Source: SCUN01 sp964343975 (GTDB lineage: Bacteria > Acidobacteriota > Vicinamibacteria > Vicinamibacterales > SCN-69-37). Taken from it: a stretch of 31,279 nucleotides of DNA. The stretch spans positions 1 to 31,279 of the forward strand of contig CAYFLU010000015.1 in NCBI GenBank assembly GCA_964343975.1, in the 5' to 3' direction. The notes under the pieces are model-generated. The model searched no databases and had not been told where the DNA came from. It worked only from the letters and a program-made list of their open reading frames with translations. Below are positions 15,406 to 24,872 of this stretch, piece after piece. Both the position numbers and the translations under genes were made by a program. Every line of letters starts with the position of its first letter. Within the stretch, counting starts at the first letter, position 1.

Positions 15406-15411
15406 TACAGT
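15406..15411 (+). promoter_or_regulatory. -10 box candidate upstream of the GT-C/TPR gene
   Basis: TACAGT lies 35 bases before ATG 15447 in the 95-base gap after the MATE gene. A small hairpin (ACGTG-CAAA-CACGT) lies between it and the start. Apart from these I see nothing in this gap. Confidence 0.25.
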
Positions 15412-15446
15412 CCAGTAGAGCTCCACGTGCAAACACGTCGGCCGCG

Positions 15447-17240
15447 ATGCTCATCGCGAGTATCCTCGCGCTGATTGCGCTGATCGCCTTCTCCTACAGC
15501 AACAGCCTGCACGGCCCGTTCATCTACGACGATCGCGACACGATCCTCGACAACCCCACGATTCGCGACGTGGCGCAGATAGGCCAGGTGCTCCGACCAC
15601 CGTTTGAAACGCCGGTGGCGGGTCGCCCGATCGCCAATCTCACCTTCGCGCTGAACTACGCCGCCGGCGCGCTCGACCCGGTCGGCTATCACGCCGTGAA
15701 CATCGCGCTGCACATGCTCACGGCCGTGCTGTTGCTCGTCATCGCGCGCCGGGCCACGCGATCGCTGCCACTCGCCATGGCCATCGCGGCGGCGTGGGCC
15801 GTGCATCCGCTCACGACCGACGCGGTGAACTACGTGAGCCAGCGCACCGAGCTGCTCATGGCCGCGTGCGCCCTCGGCACGCTCTGGGCCGCCATCCGTG
15901 CACACGACGCCGCGCGGCCGGGCCCGCGGGTAGCCCTCGCCTGGACCCTATGTGCGCTCGGCATGGGCTGCAAGGAGAGCATGGTCGTGGTCCCCGTGCT
16001 GGTCGTAGCCTTCGACTACGCGCTGCTGCACACCGACTGGCGCGCACAGTGGGCACAACGCCGCGTGCTCTACGGCGGACTGGCCGCCACGTGGCTGATT
16101 CTCGCCGGCGTCGCGCGCGGTGCCCGATCGCTGTCGGCCGGCTTCGCGGCCCACGATGCGGATGCCCTCACGTATCTCTGGAATCAGTCGCGCCTGATCC
16201 TGCGCTACCTCCGCCTCAGCGTGTGGCCGACGGACCTCGTGCTCAACTACGGCTGGCCACAGCCACTGCACTTCCCCGACGTGTGGCCGCAGGTCGCGCT
16301 GCTCGCAACGGCATTCGCCCTGACGCTGTGGGCGCTCGTGCGGTCGCGTCGCCTCGGCTTCCTCGGTCTCTGGCTGTTCGTCACGCTGGCCCCCGCGTCG
16401 AGCGTCGTGCCGATCGCCACGGAAGTCGGCGCGGAACGCCGCATGTACCTCCCGCTCATGGCGGTCGTCGCGCTCGTGCTCTGCACGGCGGTCGCCGGCT
16501 GGCGGCGTCTCGCGCCGACGCTCACTGACGTCACCTGGCAACGACCCGCGGCCGCGACGGCACTCCTCGTGCTCCTGTCGGGCGCCGTGGTGCTGACGCG
16601 ACAGCGCAACGAAGAATTCGCCTCGTCGCTCGTGCTGGCCGAGACGACGGCGCGCCGTTATCCAACACCAGCGGCGTACTCGATGTACGGCACGGAACTG
16701 GCGGCCGCCGGTCAACTTCACACAGCTGAAACCTATCTGCGCATGGCCGCACCCGCCTATCCGCCCGCGCGGTATTACCTCGCCACGGTGCTCAACGCCC
16801 GCGGACGCGGCGACGAAGCGGTGCGCGAGTTCGATGCGTTCATCGCCACACAGCCACCGCAGCTCGCCCAGGTACGAACCGCGCACCTGCTGGCTGCCGA
16901 CGCGTGCATGAAGCTCGGACGCCTCGACGACGCCATCGGCCACTGGAACGCGCTGTTGTCGATCCACGCGGACGACCTCGATGCGCGCATCGCCGTCGCC
17001 AATGCGCTCGTGCGCGCCAATCGTCCGGCCGACGCCATCCCGCACTTCGAGCGCGCGGTGGCGGCGCGTCCGCACGACGGCGCGCTCCTGAACGGCCTCG
17101 GCGTGGCGTTCATTGCCTCGGGCCGGGTCGACGACGCGATCGGCGCGTTCGAGCGGGCGGTGACCGTCGATCCGGAGCACATCGGCGCACACGAGAACCT
17201 CGCGCGAGCCCGCGCGATGAAGGCCTCGCCAAAACGCTGA
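15447..17240 (+). CDS. TMTC-like GT-C family membrane protein with C-terminal TPR repeats
   Basis: This encodes 597 residues. ATG 15447 begins directly at the first membrane helix; longer in-frame starts run back into the MATE gene. After helix 1 comes a loop with FIYDDRDTILDNP (about 24-36), whose acidic pair matches the catalytic loop of GT-C glycosyltransferases using lipid-linked sugars. About ten more helices extend to ~390 with a 'VGAERRMYLPL' loop. Residues ~410-595 form four or more TPR units, best seen as 'AYSMYGTELAAAGQLHTAETYLRMA' and 'ALLNGLGVAFIASGRVDDAIGAFERAVTVDPEH'. This layout matches TMTC-type O-mannosyltransferases and their bacterial relatives, common in acidobacteria and planctomycetes. 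It probably glycosylates exported proteins or assembles glycans at the outer face of the inner membrane; substrate unknown. Confidence 0.8.
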   Translation: MLIASILALIALIAFSYSNSLHGPFIYDDRDTILDNPTIRDVAQIGQVLRPPFETPVAGRPIANLTFALNYAAGALDPVGYHAVNIALHMLTAVLLLVIARRATRSLPLAMAIAAAWAVHPLTTDAVNYVSQRTELLMAACALGTLWAAIRAHDAARPGPRVALAWTLCALGMGCKESMVVVPVLVVAFDYALLHTDWRAQWAQRRVLYGGLAATWLILAGVARGARSLSAGFAAHDADALTYLWNQSRLILRYLRLSVWPTDLVLNYGWPQPLHFPDVWPQVALLATAFALTLWALVRSRRLGFLGLWLFVTLAPASSVVPIATEVGAERRMYLPLMAVVALVLCTAVAGWRRLAPTLTDVTWQRPAAATALLVLLSGAVVLTRQRNEEFASSLVLAETTARRYPTPAAYSMYGTELAAAGQLHTAETYLRMAAPAYPPARYYLATVLNARGRGDEAVREFDAFIATQPPQLAQVRTAHLLAADACMKLGRLDDAIGHWNALLSIHADDLDARIAVANALVRANRPADAIPHFERAVAARPHDGALLNGLGVAFIASGRVDDAIGAFERAVTVDPEHIGAHENLARARAMKASPKR

Positions 17241-17259
17241 CCGGCCGGGCCGGCGATGA

Positions 17260-17265
17260 TATCGT
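17260..17265 (+). promoter_or_regulatory. TANNNT box 8 nt before the outer-membrane protein start
   Basis: TATCGT is followed by 8 bases and then ATG 17274. There is no Shine-Dalgarno in between. Confidence 0.35.
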
Positions 17266-17273
17266 CGGCTCCC

Positions 17274-18350
17274 ATGCGTCGATTTATGATGGCCTTCGCG
17301 CTCGTCGCCGCCACCGCAACAGCGGCAGCCGCACAGACGGCACCGAGTGGCGCGCGCGTCGAAGTGGAAGCGTACGGCTCGCTCAGCCACCAGTTCGACA
17401 CCGGCGCGGCGGCGCTCGCCCTGCCCGTGGCCGGCGCCCCCATCACGACCTCGAGTCCGCTGTTTCCGAGCCGCCGCGTGTCGTCGTGGCTTTTCGGTGA
17501 CGGCGCGACGCTGTTGAACGATGTCAATGCGCAGCTGGGCGTGGCGGCGCGCGTGACACCGCTCGACGCCGCGATCGCCACCTTTGGCCGCGACGCGCAG
17601 GATGGCGTGGCCGGCGGCATCCGGCTGCGCCTGCGCACCTCCGAGCATGTGTGGCTCGAAGCCGCGGTGGACCTGGCGCCGAGCCGTGCGGGACTATCGC
17701 CGGAGGCCACCACCGCGATCGAACAGACGCGCAGTTCGTTCGTCACGGCGATGACGGCGCTCCTCGCCACAGGCCCGTTCACGGGCACGGTCGTGACCGC
17801 GACGGCGGCCGCCGACAACGGACAGCCGCGCGACCTTACCGCCACACTCGCCGCCAACATGGAGTTCGCGCCCGTCTCCGGCGTCACACCGTATGTGACG
17901 CTCGGCGCCGGCCTGATCACGAGCACCGGCACCGCGCCCGCATTCACGCTCGATGCGCGCTACCGCACGCGGATTCTGGGATCCGTGCCGATCGACGAAA
18001 GCGATCACGTGGCGGTGCGCGGCACCGCGTCGACCGCACCGGTCGTCGTCATCGGCGCCGGCCTCCGCCGTGAAATGACGGAACACCTGCACATTCGTGT
18101 CGATGCCCGGCTGATCGCCGCCAACCGCACGATCAGCACGAACCTCGACGCCACGCCGACGGTCGCCACGGGCACGCCGGCCGACTTCATCGAGTCGTTC
18201 ACGAATCCATCGGTGCAGTTCAGCAACAACACGAGCACGGGTCGCCGCTCGACGCTGAGCGGCGATGCGTACGATCACCTCGAGGTGGCGACGAGCACAC
18301 GCCTGCAACTGCGCGGCCTCGTCACGATCGGCGTGGCGGTGCGGTTCTAG
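17274..18350 (+). CDS. Predicted outer-membrane beta-barrel protein, unknown function
   Basis: This encodes 358 residues from ATG 17274, which starts a good signal peptide (MRRFMMAFALV...AAAAQ, cleaved near 22). The mature part alternates polar and hydrophobic residues in many short strands ('GAPITTSSPLF', 'LGVAARVTPLDAAIATF', 'GIRLRLRTSEHVWLEAAVDL', 'VTPYVTLGAGLI', 'HLHIRVDARLIAA'). The protein ends 'RLQLRGLVTIGVAVRF', with the terminal aromatic residue expected for BAM-inserted barrels. I do not recognise a named family; it has the look of acidobacterial outer membrane beta-barrel/porin-like proteins of ~350 residues. It lies 33 bases after the GT-C/TPR gene on the same strand. Its TAG stop shares a CTAG with the convergent gene's stop, leaving no room for a terminator. 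Confidence 0.6.
   Translation: MRRFMMAFALVAATATAAAAQTAPSGARVEVEAYGSLSHQFDTGAAALALPVAGAPITTSSPLFPSRRVSSWLFGDGATLLNDVNAQLGVAARVTPLDAAIATFGRDAQDGVAGGIRLRLRTSEHVWLEAAVDLAPSRAGLSPEATTAIEQTRSSFVTAMTALLATGPFTGTVVTATAAADNGQPRDLTATLAANMEFAPVSGVTPYVTLGAGLITSTGTAPAFTLDARYRTRILGSVPIDESDHVAVRGTASTAPVVVIGAGLRREMTEHLHIRVDARLIAANRTISTNLDATPTVATGTPADFIESFTNPSVQFSNNTSTGRRSTLSGDAYDHLEVATSTRLQLRGLVTIGVAVRF
18347..18350. other. CTAG shared by two convergent stop codons
   Basis: The plus-strand gene ends in TAG (18348-18350) and the minus-strand gene ends in TAG (complement of 18347-18349). Both are contained in one palindromic CTAG, so the two coding regions overlap by three bases tail to tail. Confidence 0.9.
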
Positions 18351-21148
18351 CTCACCGGCAGATTCAGATAGAAGATCCCGAGCCCGTGCGTGGCGGCCAC
18401 GAGCACGCGCTTGTCGCTCACCATCTTCAGGTCCACGATCACGGCCTCGGGAAATCCGACACCGGCGGCCGTCCACGTCGATGACCCGCGGCGCAACACG
18501 ATCGGACCGTAGTCGGTTCCGGCATACAGATCGCCGCGCACGTCATCGAAGGCGATCGTGTTGATCGGGATGTCGCCGAGATCCGCATCGAGTGGCGTGA
18601 ACGTCGCCCGACCGGTCGACGGATTGAACACGGCGCGGAAGATGTGCCCCGGCGTCGACGGCGTCAGCTGGTTGAATCCGGTGTAGGCGATGATGGCCGC
18701 ATTGGGGTTCGTGCGATCCGCGAGGATCCGGGTGACGAACCGATTCGGCGTTCCGGCCGCATCGATGCGCGTGAACTGCACGTCAGCCCCGGGCGCATCG
18801 GCATTCTTCGTCACGAACAATCGACCGAAGCTCGTCGCCACCCAGAGCGTGCCGGCGTCCGACGTCGCGCGCTCGGCGGCGACGATGATGCCGCCGCCGC
18901 GATCGTTGCCGTAGTAGGGGCTCGTGAGATCGCCCGGCAGCCGGCTCGTGGACGCTGGCGTCGTTCCGGAAGTGAACGGATACGCGACGCCGAGCGGCAC
19001 CCAGTCGCCGCAGCCCGAGCTGGTCGTCGACGAGGGGAACTTGCACGACGCCTCGAGCGACGTCTGACTGCCGCCATTGTTCTGCGTGCGCCACACATGC
19101 TGAAACCCGGTGAACTGCGTGTTCGGATTCACCGTGTCGAACGTCAGAAACTGGCGGCCGGTGGAGGCCGTGACGGTGGCCAGTTCGTTCGACGCTCGGA
19201 TCGGGTCATCCGTGCGCACCCAGAACCCGCTCGCGCCGTTGCGGAAGTTCGTGAAGAAGCGATTGCTCTGAAAACTGGCGAAGAGCACCGACGACAGGGA
19301 CGGGTGAAACCCCGATGCCGACGTGCCGTCGCCGTACGGAAACAGCGTGCGCCACGTGCGCCCGTCACCCGTGCCGTCCTGCCAGATCGTGCTGTTGTCC
19401 TGCAGGCCGCCGATCAGGCGCGTGAGCGGCGCCTTCGGATCGAGCGCGATGTTGTAGAACTGCAGTGTCTGCAGCCCCTTGTTCATGAAGAACAGCCGCG
19501 TCGGCACCGACGAGAGCATCGTGGCGCACTGCGACGCATTCGGGAAGAGCGACGCACACCACGACGACACGTTGGCAAAGGTGCCGTCGTTGCGCACCAC
19601 GCCACCATCGGAACCGACGAAGGCAATGTTCGGATTGCGCGGATGAAACGCCACCGTGCGAACGTCGACATGCGAGTAGAGGCGCGGGCTCTGGGCGTCG
19701 GCGGCGAAGTCCGAAAAGCTGACGCCGGCGTTCGTCGACCGGATCGTCGGCGTGCTGAACGTCGGGTGGAGCTGGCCGCCCAGGATCACCGTGTCGGGCT
19801 GCCCCGGCGGCGTGGCCACGACCAGATCGTAGAAGCACTGCGTGCCGCAGATCTCCCGGCTGAGCCCACTCGGCGACGTCGCCGAGTCGACCGTGAGCTT
19901 GAGCCATGCGGCCGCGTTGGTCAGCACGCCGTTGGCCGAGGTCGCGAGCGCGGCGGCCGGCACGTCGGCGTTGTCGACGCGATAGAGCGACTGCGCCGTC
20001 AGCGACTCCGTGCCGTTGTAGACGTACAGACGTGCGCGGCCGTCCTTGATGGCCACGTCGAACATCGGCAGATCACGTTGCCGAGCCGCGCCGACGATCG
20101 CGAAGATCGGCTTGAACGACGCGTCGCCGCCTTCGAGTGACGGCGCGGAGCGATGGATGGCGTTGTTCCACGCCGCCACATAGATGATCGAGGGATCGCG
20201 CGGATCGAGCTTCGCGAAGCGAACGCCCGACATCGTGTCGCGCACGCCGACGCCAAGATTGGCCGACGGCACGAACACGGTGTCGAGCGGCGGCACCCAC
20301 GCCAACGTCCACGACACACCGCCGTTCTCGGTTTTGTACAAGCCCACACGCGGTTGCGGGTAGCCGGTGACCTGCGTCTGACCGCCGCGCACCGCCGTCA
20401 TGCCGAGCATCGCCGTCGTCGTGGCCACGTAGAGCGTCTGCGGCCGCGTGGGATCGACGATCACCGTGCTGATGCCGCGCGTGGACGTGAAGTCGATCTC
20501 GGCCGGCGACACCGCCGGGTCCGTGATCATCGTCGGCACGCGTGCCCAGGAGTCGCCGCCATCCGTACTCTTGTAAAGGCCCGTGCCGGCGCCGCTGTTC
20601 TGCGGCGTGTTGGTCTCGCCCGTGCCGACGTAGAGCGTGTTGCCCGTGCGGTCGCTCGGATCGAGCGCCAGGGCACCGATGCTGTTCGTGCCGAGCCCGC
20701 GCGAGACCCACCGCCACTTCGGATCCGTCGGATGCATCGCGTCGTCGGTGCGCCACACGCCGCCACCGGCCGCGCCGACCCACATCCGGCACGCGCCCAG
20801 TTCCGTGCACGACGGCGACACGGCGAGCGCCGTCACACGACCCGAGATGTTGCTGCTGCTTTGCGCGGAGGCGTCTTGCAGGTTGGTCTCCGGACCGAGA
20901 CTCAGCCACGCCGTGCCGACCGGATCCGCGTTGCGATACGCAATGCCGCGGTAGACCCAGTAGCGCGAGGCCTGCGCCTGCAGCACGAGCGTGGAGCCGG
21001 GCACGCCGGGGTACGCCTGTTCAAAGGCGCGAAGGTCGTAGTAGCCGAGCGGAGAGTAGCCGGCGTCTGACGACGCCGGCGCGTCCTGCCGCGCCTGCAC
21101 GGCCAGAGCCGCGATCAGACACGCGAAGACGCCAAGGGTGATGCGCAT
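18347..21148 (-). CDS. Secreted BNR/sortilin-type beta-propeller protein
   Basis: This encodes 933 residues from ATG 21148 (signal peptide MRITLGVFACLIAALAVQA; TATTCT-N6 directly before the ATG). After a ~70-residue lead, repeated blades follow with the BNR/Asp-box and VPS10 signatures: 'GGGVWRTDD' near 128, 'TGLYKSTDGGDSW', 'VGLYKTENGGVSW', 'TIRSTNAGVSF', 'HVWRTQNNGGSQ'. Each is preceded by a 'TLYVGTGE' or 'TLYVATTT' type strand, as in large extracellular propellers annotated as glycosyl hydrolase or photosystem assembly-like proteins. Several Cys pairs (for example CTELGAC) suggest disulfides in the periplasm or outside the cell. No catalytic residues can be assigned, so binding or scaffolding is as likely as hydrolysis. 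It lies 34 bases downstream of ychF on the same strand. Confidence 0.82.
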   Translation of the reverse strand: MRITLGVFACLIAALAVQARQDAPASSDAGYSPLGYYDLRAFEQAYPGVPGSTLVLQAQASRYWVYRGIAYRNADPVGTAWLSLGPETNLQDASAQSSSNISGRVTALAVSPSCTELGACRMWVGAAGGGVWRTDDAMHPTDPKWRWVSRGLGTNSIGALALDPSDRTGNTLYVGTGETNTPQNSGAGTGLYKSTDGGDSWARVPTMITDPAVSPAEIDFTSTRGISTVIVDPTRPQTLYVATTTAMLGMTAVRGGQTQVTGYPQPRVGLYKTENGGVSWTLAWVPPLDTVFVPSANLGVGVRDTMSGVRFAKLDPRDPSIIYVAAWNNAIHRSAPSLEGGDASFKPIFAIVGAARQRDLPMFDVAIKDGRARLYVYNGTESLTAQSLYRVDNADVPAAALATSANGVLTNAAAWLKLTVDSATSPSGLSREICGTQCFYDLVVATPPGQPDTVILGGQLHPTFSTPTIRSTNAGVSFSDFAADAQSPRLYSHVDVRTVAFHPRNPNIAFVGSDGGVVRNDGTFANVSSWCASLFPNASQCATMLSSVPTRLFFMNKGLQTLQFYNIALDPKAPLTRLIGGLQDNSTIWQDGTGDGRTWRTLFPYGDGTSASGFHPSLSSVLFASFQSNRFFTNFRNGASGFWVRTDDPIRASNELATVTASTGRQFLTFDTVNPNTQFTGFQHVWRTQNNGGSQTSLEASCKFPSSTTSSGCGDWVPLGVAYPFTSGTTPASTSRLPGDLTSPYYGNDRGGGIIVAAERATSDAGTLWVATSFGRLFVTKNADAPGADVQFTRIDAAGTPNRFVTRILADRTNPNAAIIAYTGFNQLTPSTPGHIFRAVFNPSTGRATFTPLDADLGDIPINTIAFDDVRGDLYAGTDYGPIVLRRGSSTWTAAGVGFPEAVIVDLKMVSDKRVLVAATHGLGIFYLNLPVS

Positions 21149-21154
21149 GGGGCG

Positions 21155-21160
21155 AGAATA
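21155..21160 (-). promoter_or_regulatory. TANNNT box 6 nt before the beta-propeller start
   Basis: Minus-strand TATTCT is followed by CGCCCC and then ATG 21148. No Shine-Dalgarno is present, and a start of transcription at the ATG is expected from the spacing. Confidence 0.5.
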
Positions 21161-21182
21161 CACCGCCCCATGCGGCGTGGCA

Positions 21183-22286
<1,104 letters not shown>

Positions 22287-22292
22287 CGCCCT

Positions 22293-23900
22293 CTAGGATA
22301 TCAAGCCGCCATGGGCCACAGTGACTGAGGCCGCGCGACGCAGGTGCGCGGGCTCCGGCACGGGTGCCCCGACCGTCGCCACGGCAGCGCTCGACTGGCG
22401 CCCCACACTGGCCAAGGCCGACTGGGCCGCCGCCGTGAGTTCCTCGCTCGCCGCCGCGCTTTCTTCCGCGGTCGCCGCCATCGTCTGCGTTACCTTCTCC
22501 ATCTGCGACAACGCCGTGGCCATCTGATCGATGCCCTGCGCCTGCTGGCGACTCGCGGTGCTGACCTGCTCGATCAGCGACTTCACCTCGGTGACGCTCG
22601 TCGTGATCGAGTTGATCGCCTCCGCCACGCGTTCCATCTGCGCGCCGCCGCCCTGTGTGCGCGCGATGGACGTCTCGATCATGAGGGCCGTGTCCTTCGC
22701 CGCCTGCGCCGAACGCTGCGCGAGATTGCGGACCTCGCCCGCGACCACGGCGAAGCCCATGCCGGCTTCGCCCGCACGTGCGGCTTCGACCGCCGCGTTG
22801 AGCGCGAGGATGTTCGTCTGGAACGCGATCTCGTCGATCGTCTTGATGATCTTCGCGACTTCCTGGCTCGACGCCTGAATCTCGTCCATCGACACCTGCA
22901 TCGTCCGCAATGCCTCATTCGACGAGGTCACCTGCTGGCCGACGGTGTTCATCAGCTGCGCTGCCTGGACGGAGTGCTCGGCGTTCTGTTGTGTCATGGC
23001 CGACATCTCTTCCATCGACGCAGAAGTCTCTTCGATCGTGGCCGCCTGTTCGGTGGCGCCCTGCGAGAGCGTCTGTGAGGAGCCGGAGAGCTGATTGGCC
23101 GCCGAGAGGATCTGCTCGGCGCCGTTGGCGAGCGACGCGAAATCGTCTTCGAGCGGCTTCACGACGGCGCGCTGACTGAACCAGTACGCCACACCGAGAC
23201 CAACAAGGAGGCATCCGAGCACGAGTCCGGCGAAGATCTGCACCATCGTCGCGCGCTGCGCATCCGCTTTGTCGAGCGATTGCACCACTTCAAACACGCC
23301 GTGCACTTCACCGACGTGCCAGTTTTCCATCGGGCCGCCGGTGGGGTCGACGCCCTTTGCATTGCCCCACAGCGTCTGGGAGGTCTTCGGGTCGCCGTGA
23401 CACAACAGGCACTCACTCGTGAGCTTCACGGGCCGGAAATAGCGCACGGCGTTCGCCGCCGCGTCGACTTCAAAATGCTCGGCGAGGGTCGGATCGCTGT
23501 CGAACATCTTGAGCACACGCGTCTCCGTGTCATCCGGTGCGTTCTTGCTGTTGCGCGGCGAGAACTTGGCGACGCGGAACTTGTACCCGCCTTCGTCCGC
23601 CTTCCGCATCGCCACACGCCACGCCGTCACGACCGGCACGGCCTGCAAAATGCGATCGGTATCGCCCTGAGCCGCCCATCCCCGCAACTGCTCGGCGGAG
23701 AACAGGCCCTTCGCCCACTTGTCCCCCATCTCTTCACGGGCCGACTCTGCCGCGAGAATCACGCTCCGCGATTTCTCGACCATCTGTTGAACGGAGTGCG
23801 CTTTGGCGTCTCGAACGTAGGCGATGGAAAGAATGACGCCGGCAAGAAGGAGAGGAGCAGCGGCAACCAGCATGATGCGCTGCGTCAGGGTGAGCTTCAC
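22293..23900 (-). CDS. Methyl-accepting chemotaxis protein with periplasmic c-type haem domain
   Basis: This encodes 535 residues from GTG 23900. TM1 is at about 7-29 and TM2 at about 219-241. The periplasmic domain (30-218) matches the Tll0287-like/DUF3365 sensor type and carries a CXXCH haem c site, ECLLCHGDP (C164, C167, H168). Only a short AS1-like HAMP remnant (RAVVKPLEDD) precedes the signalling domain, whose hairpin tip reads IDEIAFQTNILALNAAVEA...GMGFAVVAGEVRNLAQRSA. Haem MCPs of this type are thought to sense redox or small gases and to signal through CheA. Longer in-frame starts up to 24176 read through the antisense of the porin and were rejected. GTG 23900 has no visible ribosome site or promoter, and it coincides with the porin breakpoint, so the native 5' end may be missing. 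It is followed by ychF after 6 bases. Confidence 0.9.
   Translation of the reverse strand: MKLTLTQRIMLVAAAPLLLAGVILSIAYVRDAKAHSVQQMVEKSRSVILAAESAREEMGDKWAKGLFSAEQLRGWAAQGDTDRILQAVPVVTAWRVAMRKADEGGYKFRVAKFSPRNSKNAPDDTETRVLKMFDSDPTLAEHFEVDAAANAVRYFRPVKLTSECLLCHGDPKTSQTLWGNAKGVDPTGGPMENWHVGEVHGVFEVVQSLDKADAQRATMVQIFAGLVLGCLLVGLGVAYWFSQRAVVKPLEDDFASLANGAEQILSAANQLSGSSQTLSQGATEQAATIEETSASMEEMSAMTQQNAEHSVQAAQLMNTVGQQVTSSNEALRTMQVSMDEIQASSQEVAKIIKTIDEIAFQTNILALNAAVEAARAGEAGMGFAVVAGEVRNLAQRSAQAAKDTALMIETSIARTQGGGAQMERVAEAINSITTSVTEVKSLIEQVSTASRQQAQGIDQMATALSQMEKVTQTMAATAEESAAASEELTAAAQSALASVGRQSSAAVATVGAPVPEPAHLRRAASVTVAHGGLIS
22295..22300 (-). promoter_or_regulatory. TANNNT box 8 nt before ychF
   Basis: Minus-strand TATCCT overlaps the chemoreceptor's TAG stop and is followed by AGAGGGCG and then ATG 22286. 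The GAGGG in this spacer sits too close to the ATG to be a typical ribosome site. Confidence 0.3.
22795..22856. repeat. Left copy of a 62-bp inverted repeat in the two chemoreceptor genes
   Basis: The reverse complement of 22795-22856 matches 26214-26275 at 61 of 62 positions by direct alignment. Both encode the MCP hairpin-tip segment (AKIIKTIDEIAFQTNILALN). The copies are in opposite orientation, about 3.4 kb apart. Confidence 0.9.
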
Positions 23901-24804
23901 GTTGGATGTGGTCGAGCTGTCGGTGGGCCACGATGCCACGACGCCCGGGAGCGTGGGATTCACCGTGAATGCGCTCTCTGGTGAACGCGTGCCGAACATC
24001 TCCGCCGCAAGCGGCCTGTTTCGCGACACCGCGACGGGTGGCGCCTCCGCCGGCTTCGACCTCAAACAGGCCTTCGTGTCGTGGAAGCCGTCGGCGGCGT
24101 GGAAGATCGACGCGGGCAAGTTCACGACGCACGTCGGCGCCGAAGTGATCGAGGGCGCGGACGGCGCCAACGACACCTACTCGCGCGGCCTCCTCTTCGG
24201 GTTTGCCGAGCCGTTCACGCACACGGGCGTCCGCGCCGCGTGGACCGTGAACGATCACGTCACCGCGACGATGCTGGTCGTGCAGGGCTGGGACAACGTG
24301 CGCGACAACAACAGCGGCAAGTCCTTCGGCGGGCAGGTCGCGTGGACGATGTCGCCGGCACTGACGGTGACCGCCAACTACCTCGGCGGTCCGGAGCGTG
24401 CCAACACCTCAGACTGGCGCCACCTCTACAACGTCGTGGCGGTCGCGCACTGGCGCGAGCGCGTCACGGTGACGATGAGCGGCGATCTCGGCCGCGAGAC
24501 GGGCGCGGCCGACGGCGCCACGGCGATGTGGCAGGGCGTGTCGACCAGCGCGCGCATGGCCATCGACGACCGCAACGCGGTCGCCGCGCGCATCGAGTGG
24601 TTCAACGACCGCGACGGTGTGCGCACGGGCACGCCGATGCATGTCACGTCCTGGACGCTCGCGCCGACGCATACGTTCACGCCCCACGTGACGGTGCGCG
24701 CGGAAGGGCGCTTCGATCAGGCGTCGGCGGCGGTCTTCGGGTCGTCCACGCGTCCGTCCACGCGCCAGTTCACGACGGCGCTCAACCTGTTGCTCGGTTT
24801 CTAG
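23896..24804 (+). pseudogene. 5'-truncated bbp2-type outer-membrane porin
   Basis: The frame from 23896 (FTLDVVELSVGH...) to the TAG at 24804 (about 302 residues) matches the putative beta-barrel porin-2 (OmpL-like) pattern: 'FDLKQAFVSWKP', 'LDAGKF'-like 'IDAGKFTTHVGAEVIEG', 'YSRGLLFGFAEPFTHTGVRA', 'VQGWDNVRDNNSGKSFG', 'WRHLYNVVAVAH', 'VRAEGRFDQASAAVFG' and a C-terminal 'LNLLLGF' with terminal Phe. The signal peptide and the first strands, normally some 60 or more residues, are absent. Everything upstream in this frame (23824-23895) is the antisense of the chemoreceptor's first membrane helix and does not encode a signal. It cannot be exported as it stands, so it is probably a remnant left by a rearrangement, or an assembly chimera. 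Confidence 0.85.
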
Positions 24805-24872
24805 ATATCCCCGATACCGGATGCGGGCGGCGGACCTGACGCTGCCCTCGGCGACGACTGAGGCGAATACTC

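Noticed and set aside
15948..17648. 566-codon minus-strand open frame opposite the GT-C/TPR and OMP genes
   Set aside because: It spans two real plus-strand genes, has shadow-type composition and no recognisable domain.
23901..24176. N-terminal extension of the haem chemoreceptor up to 24176
   Set aside because: These 92 codons are the antisense of clear porin sequence and place no membrane or sensor segment before TM1.
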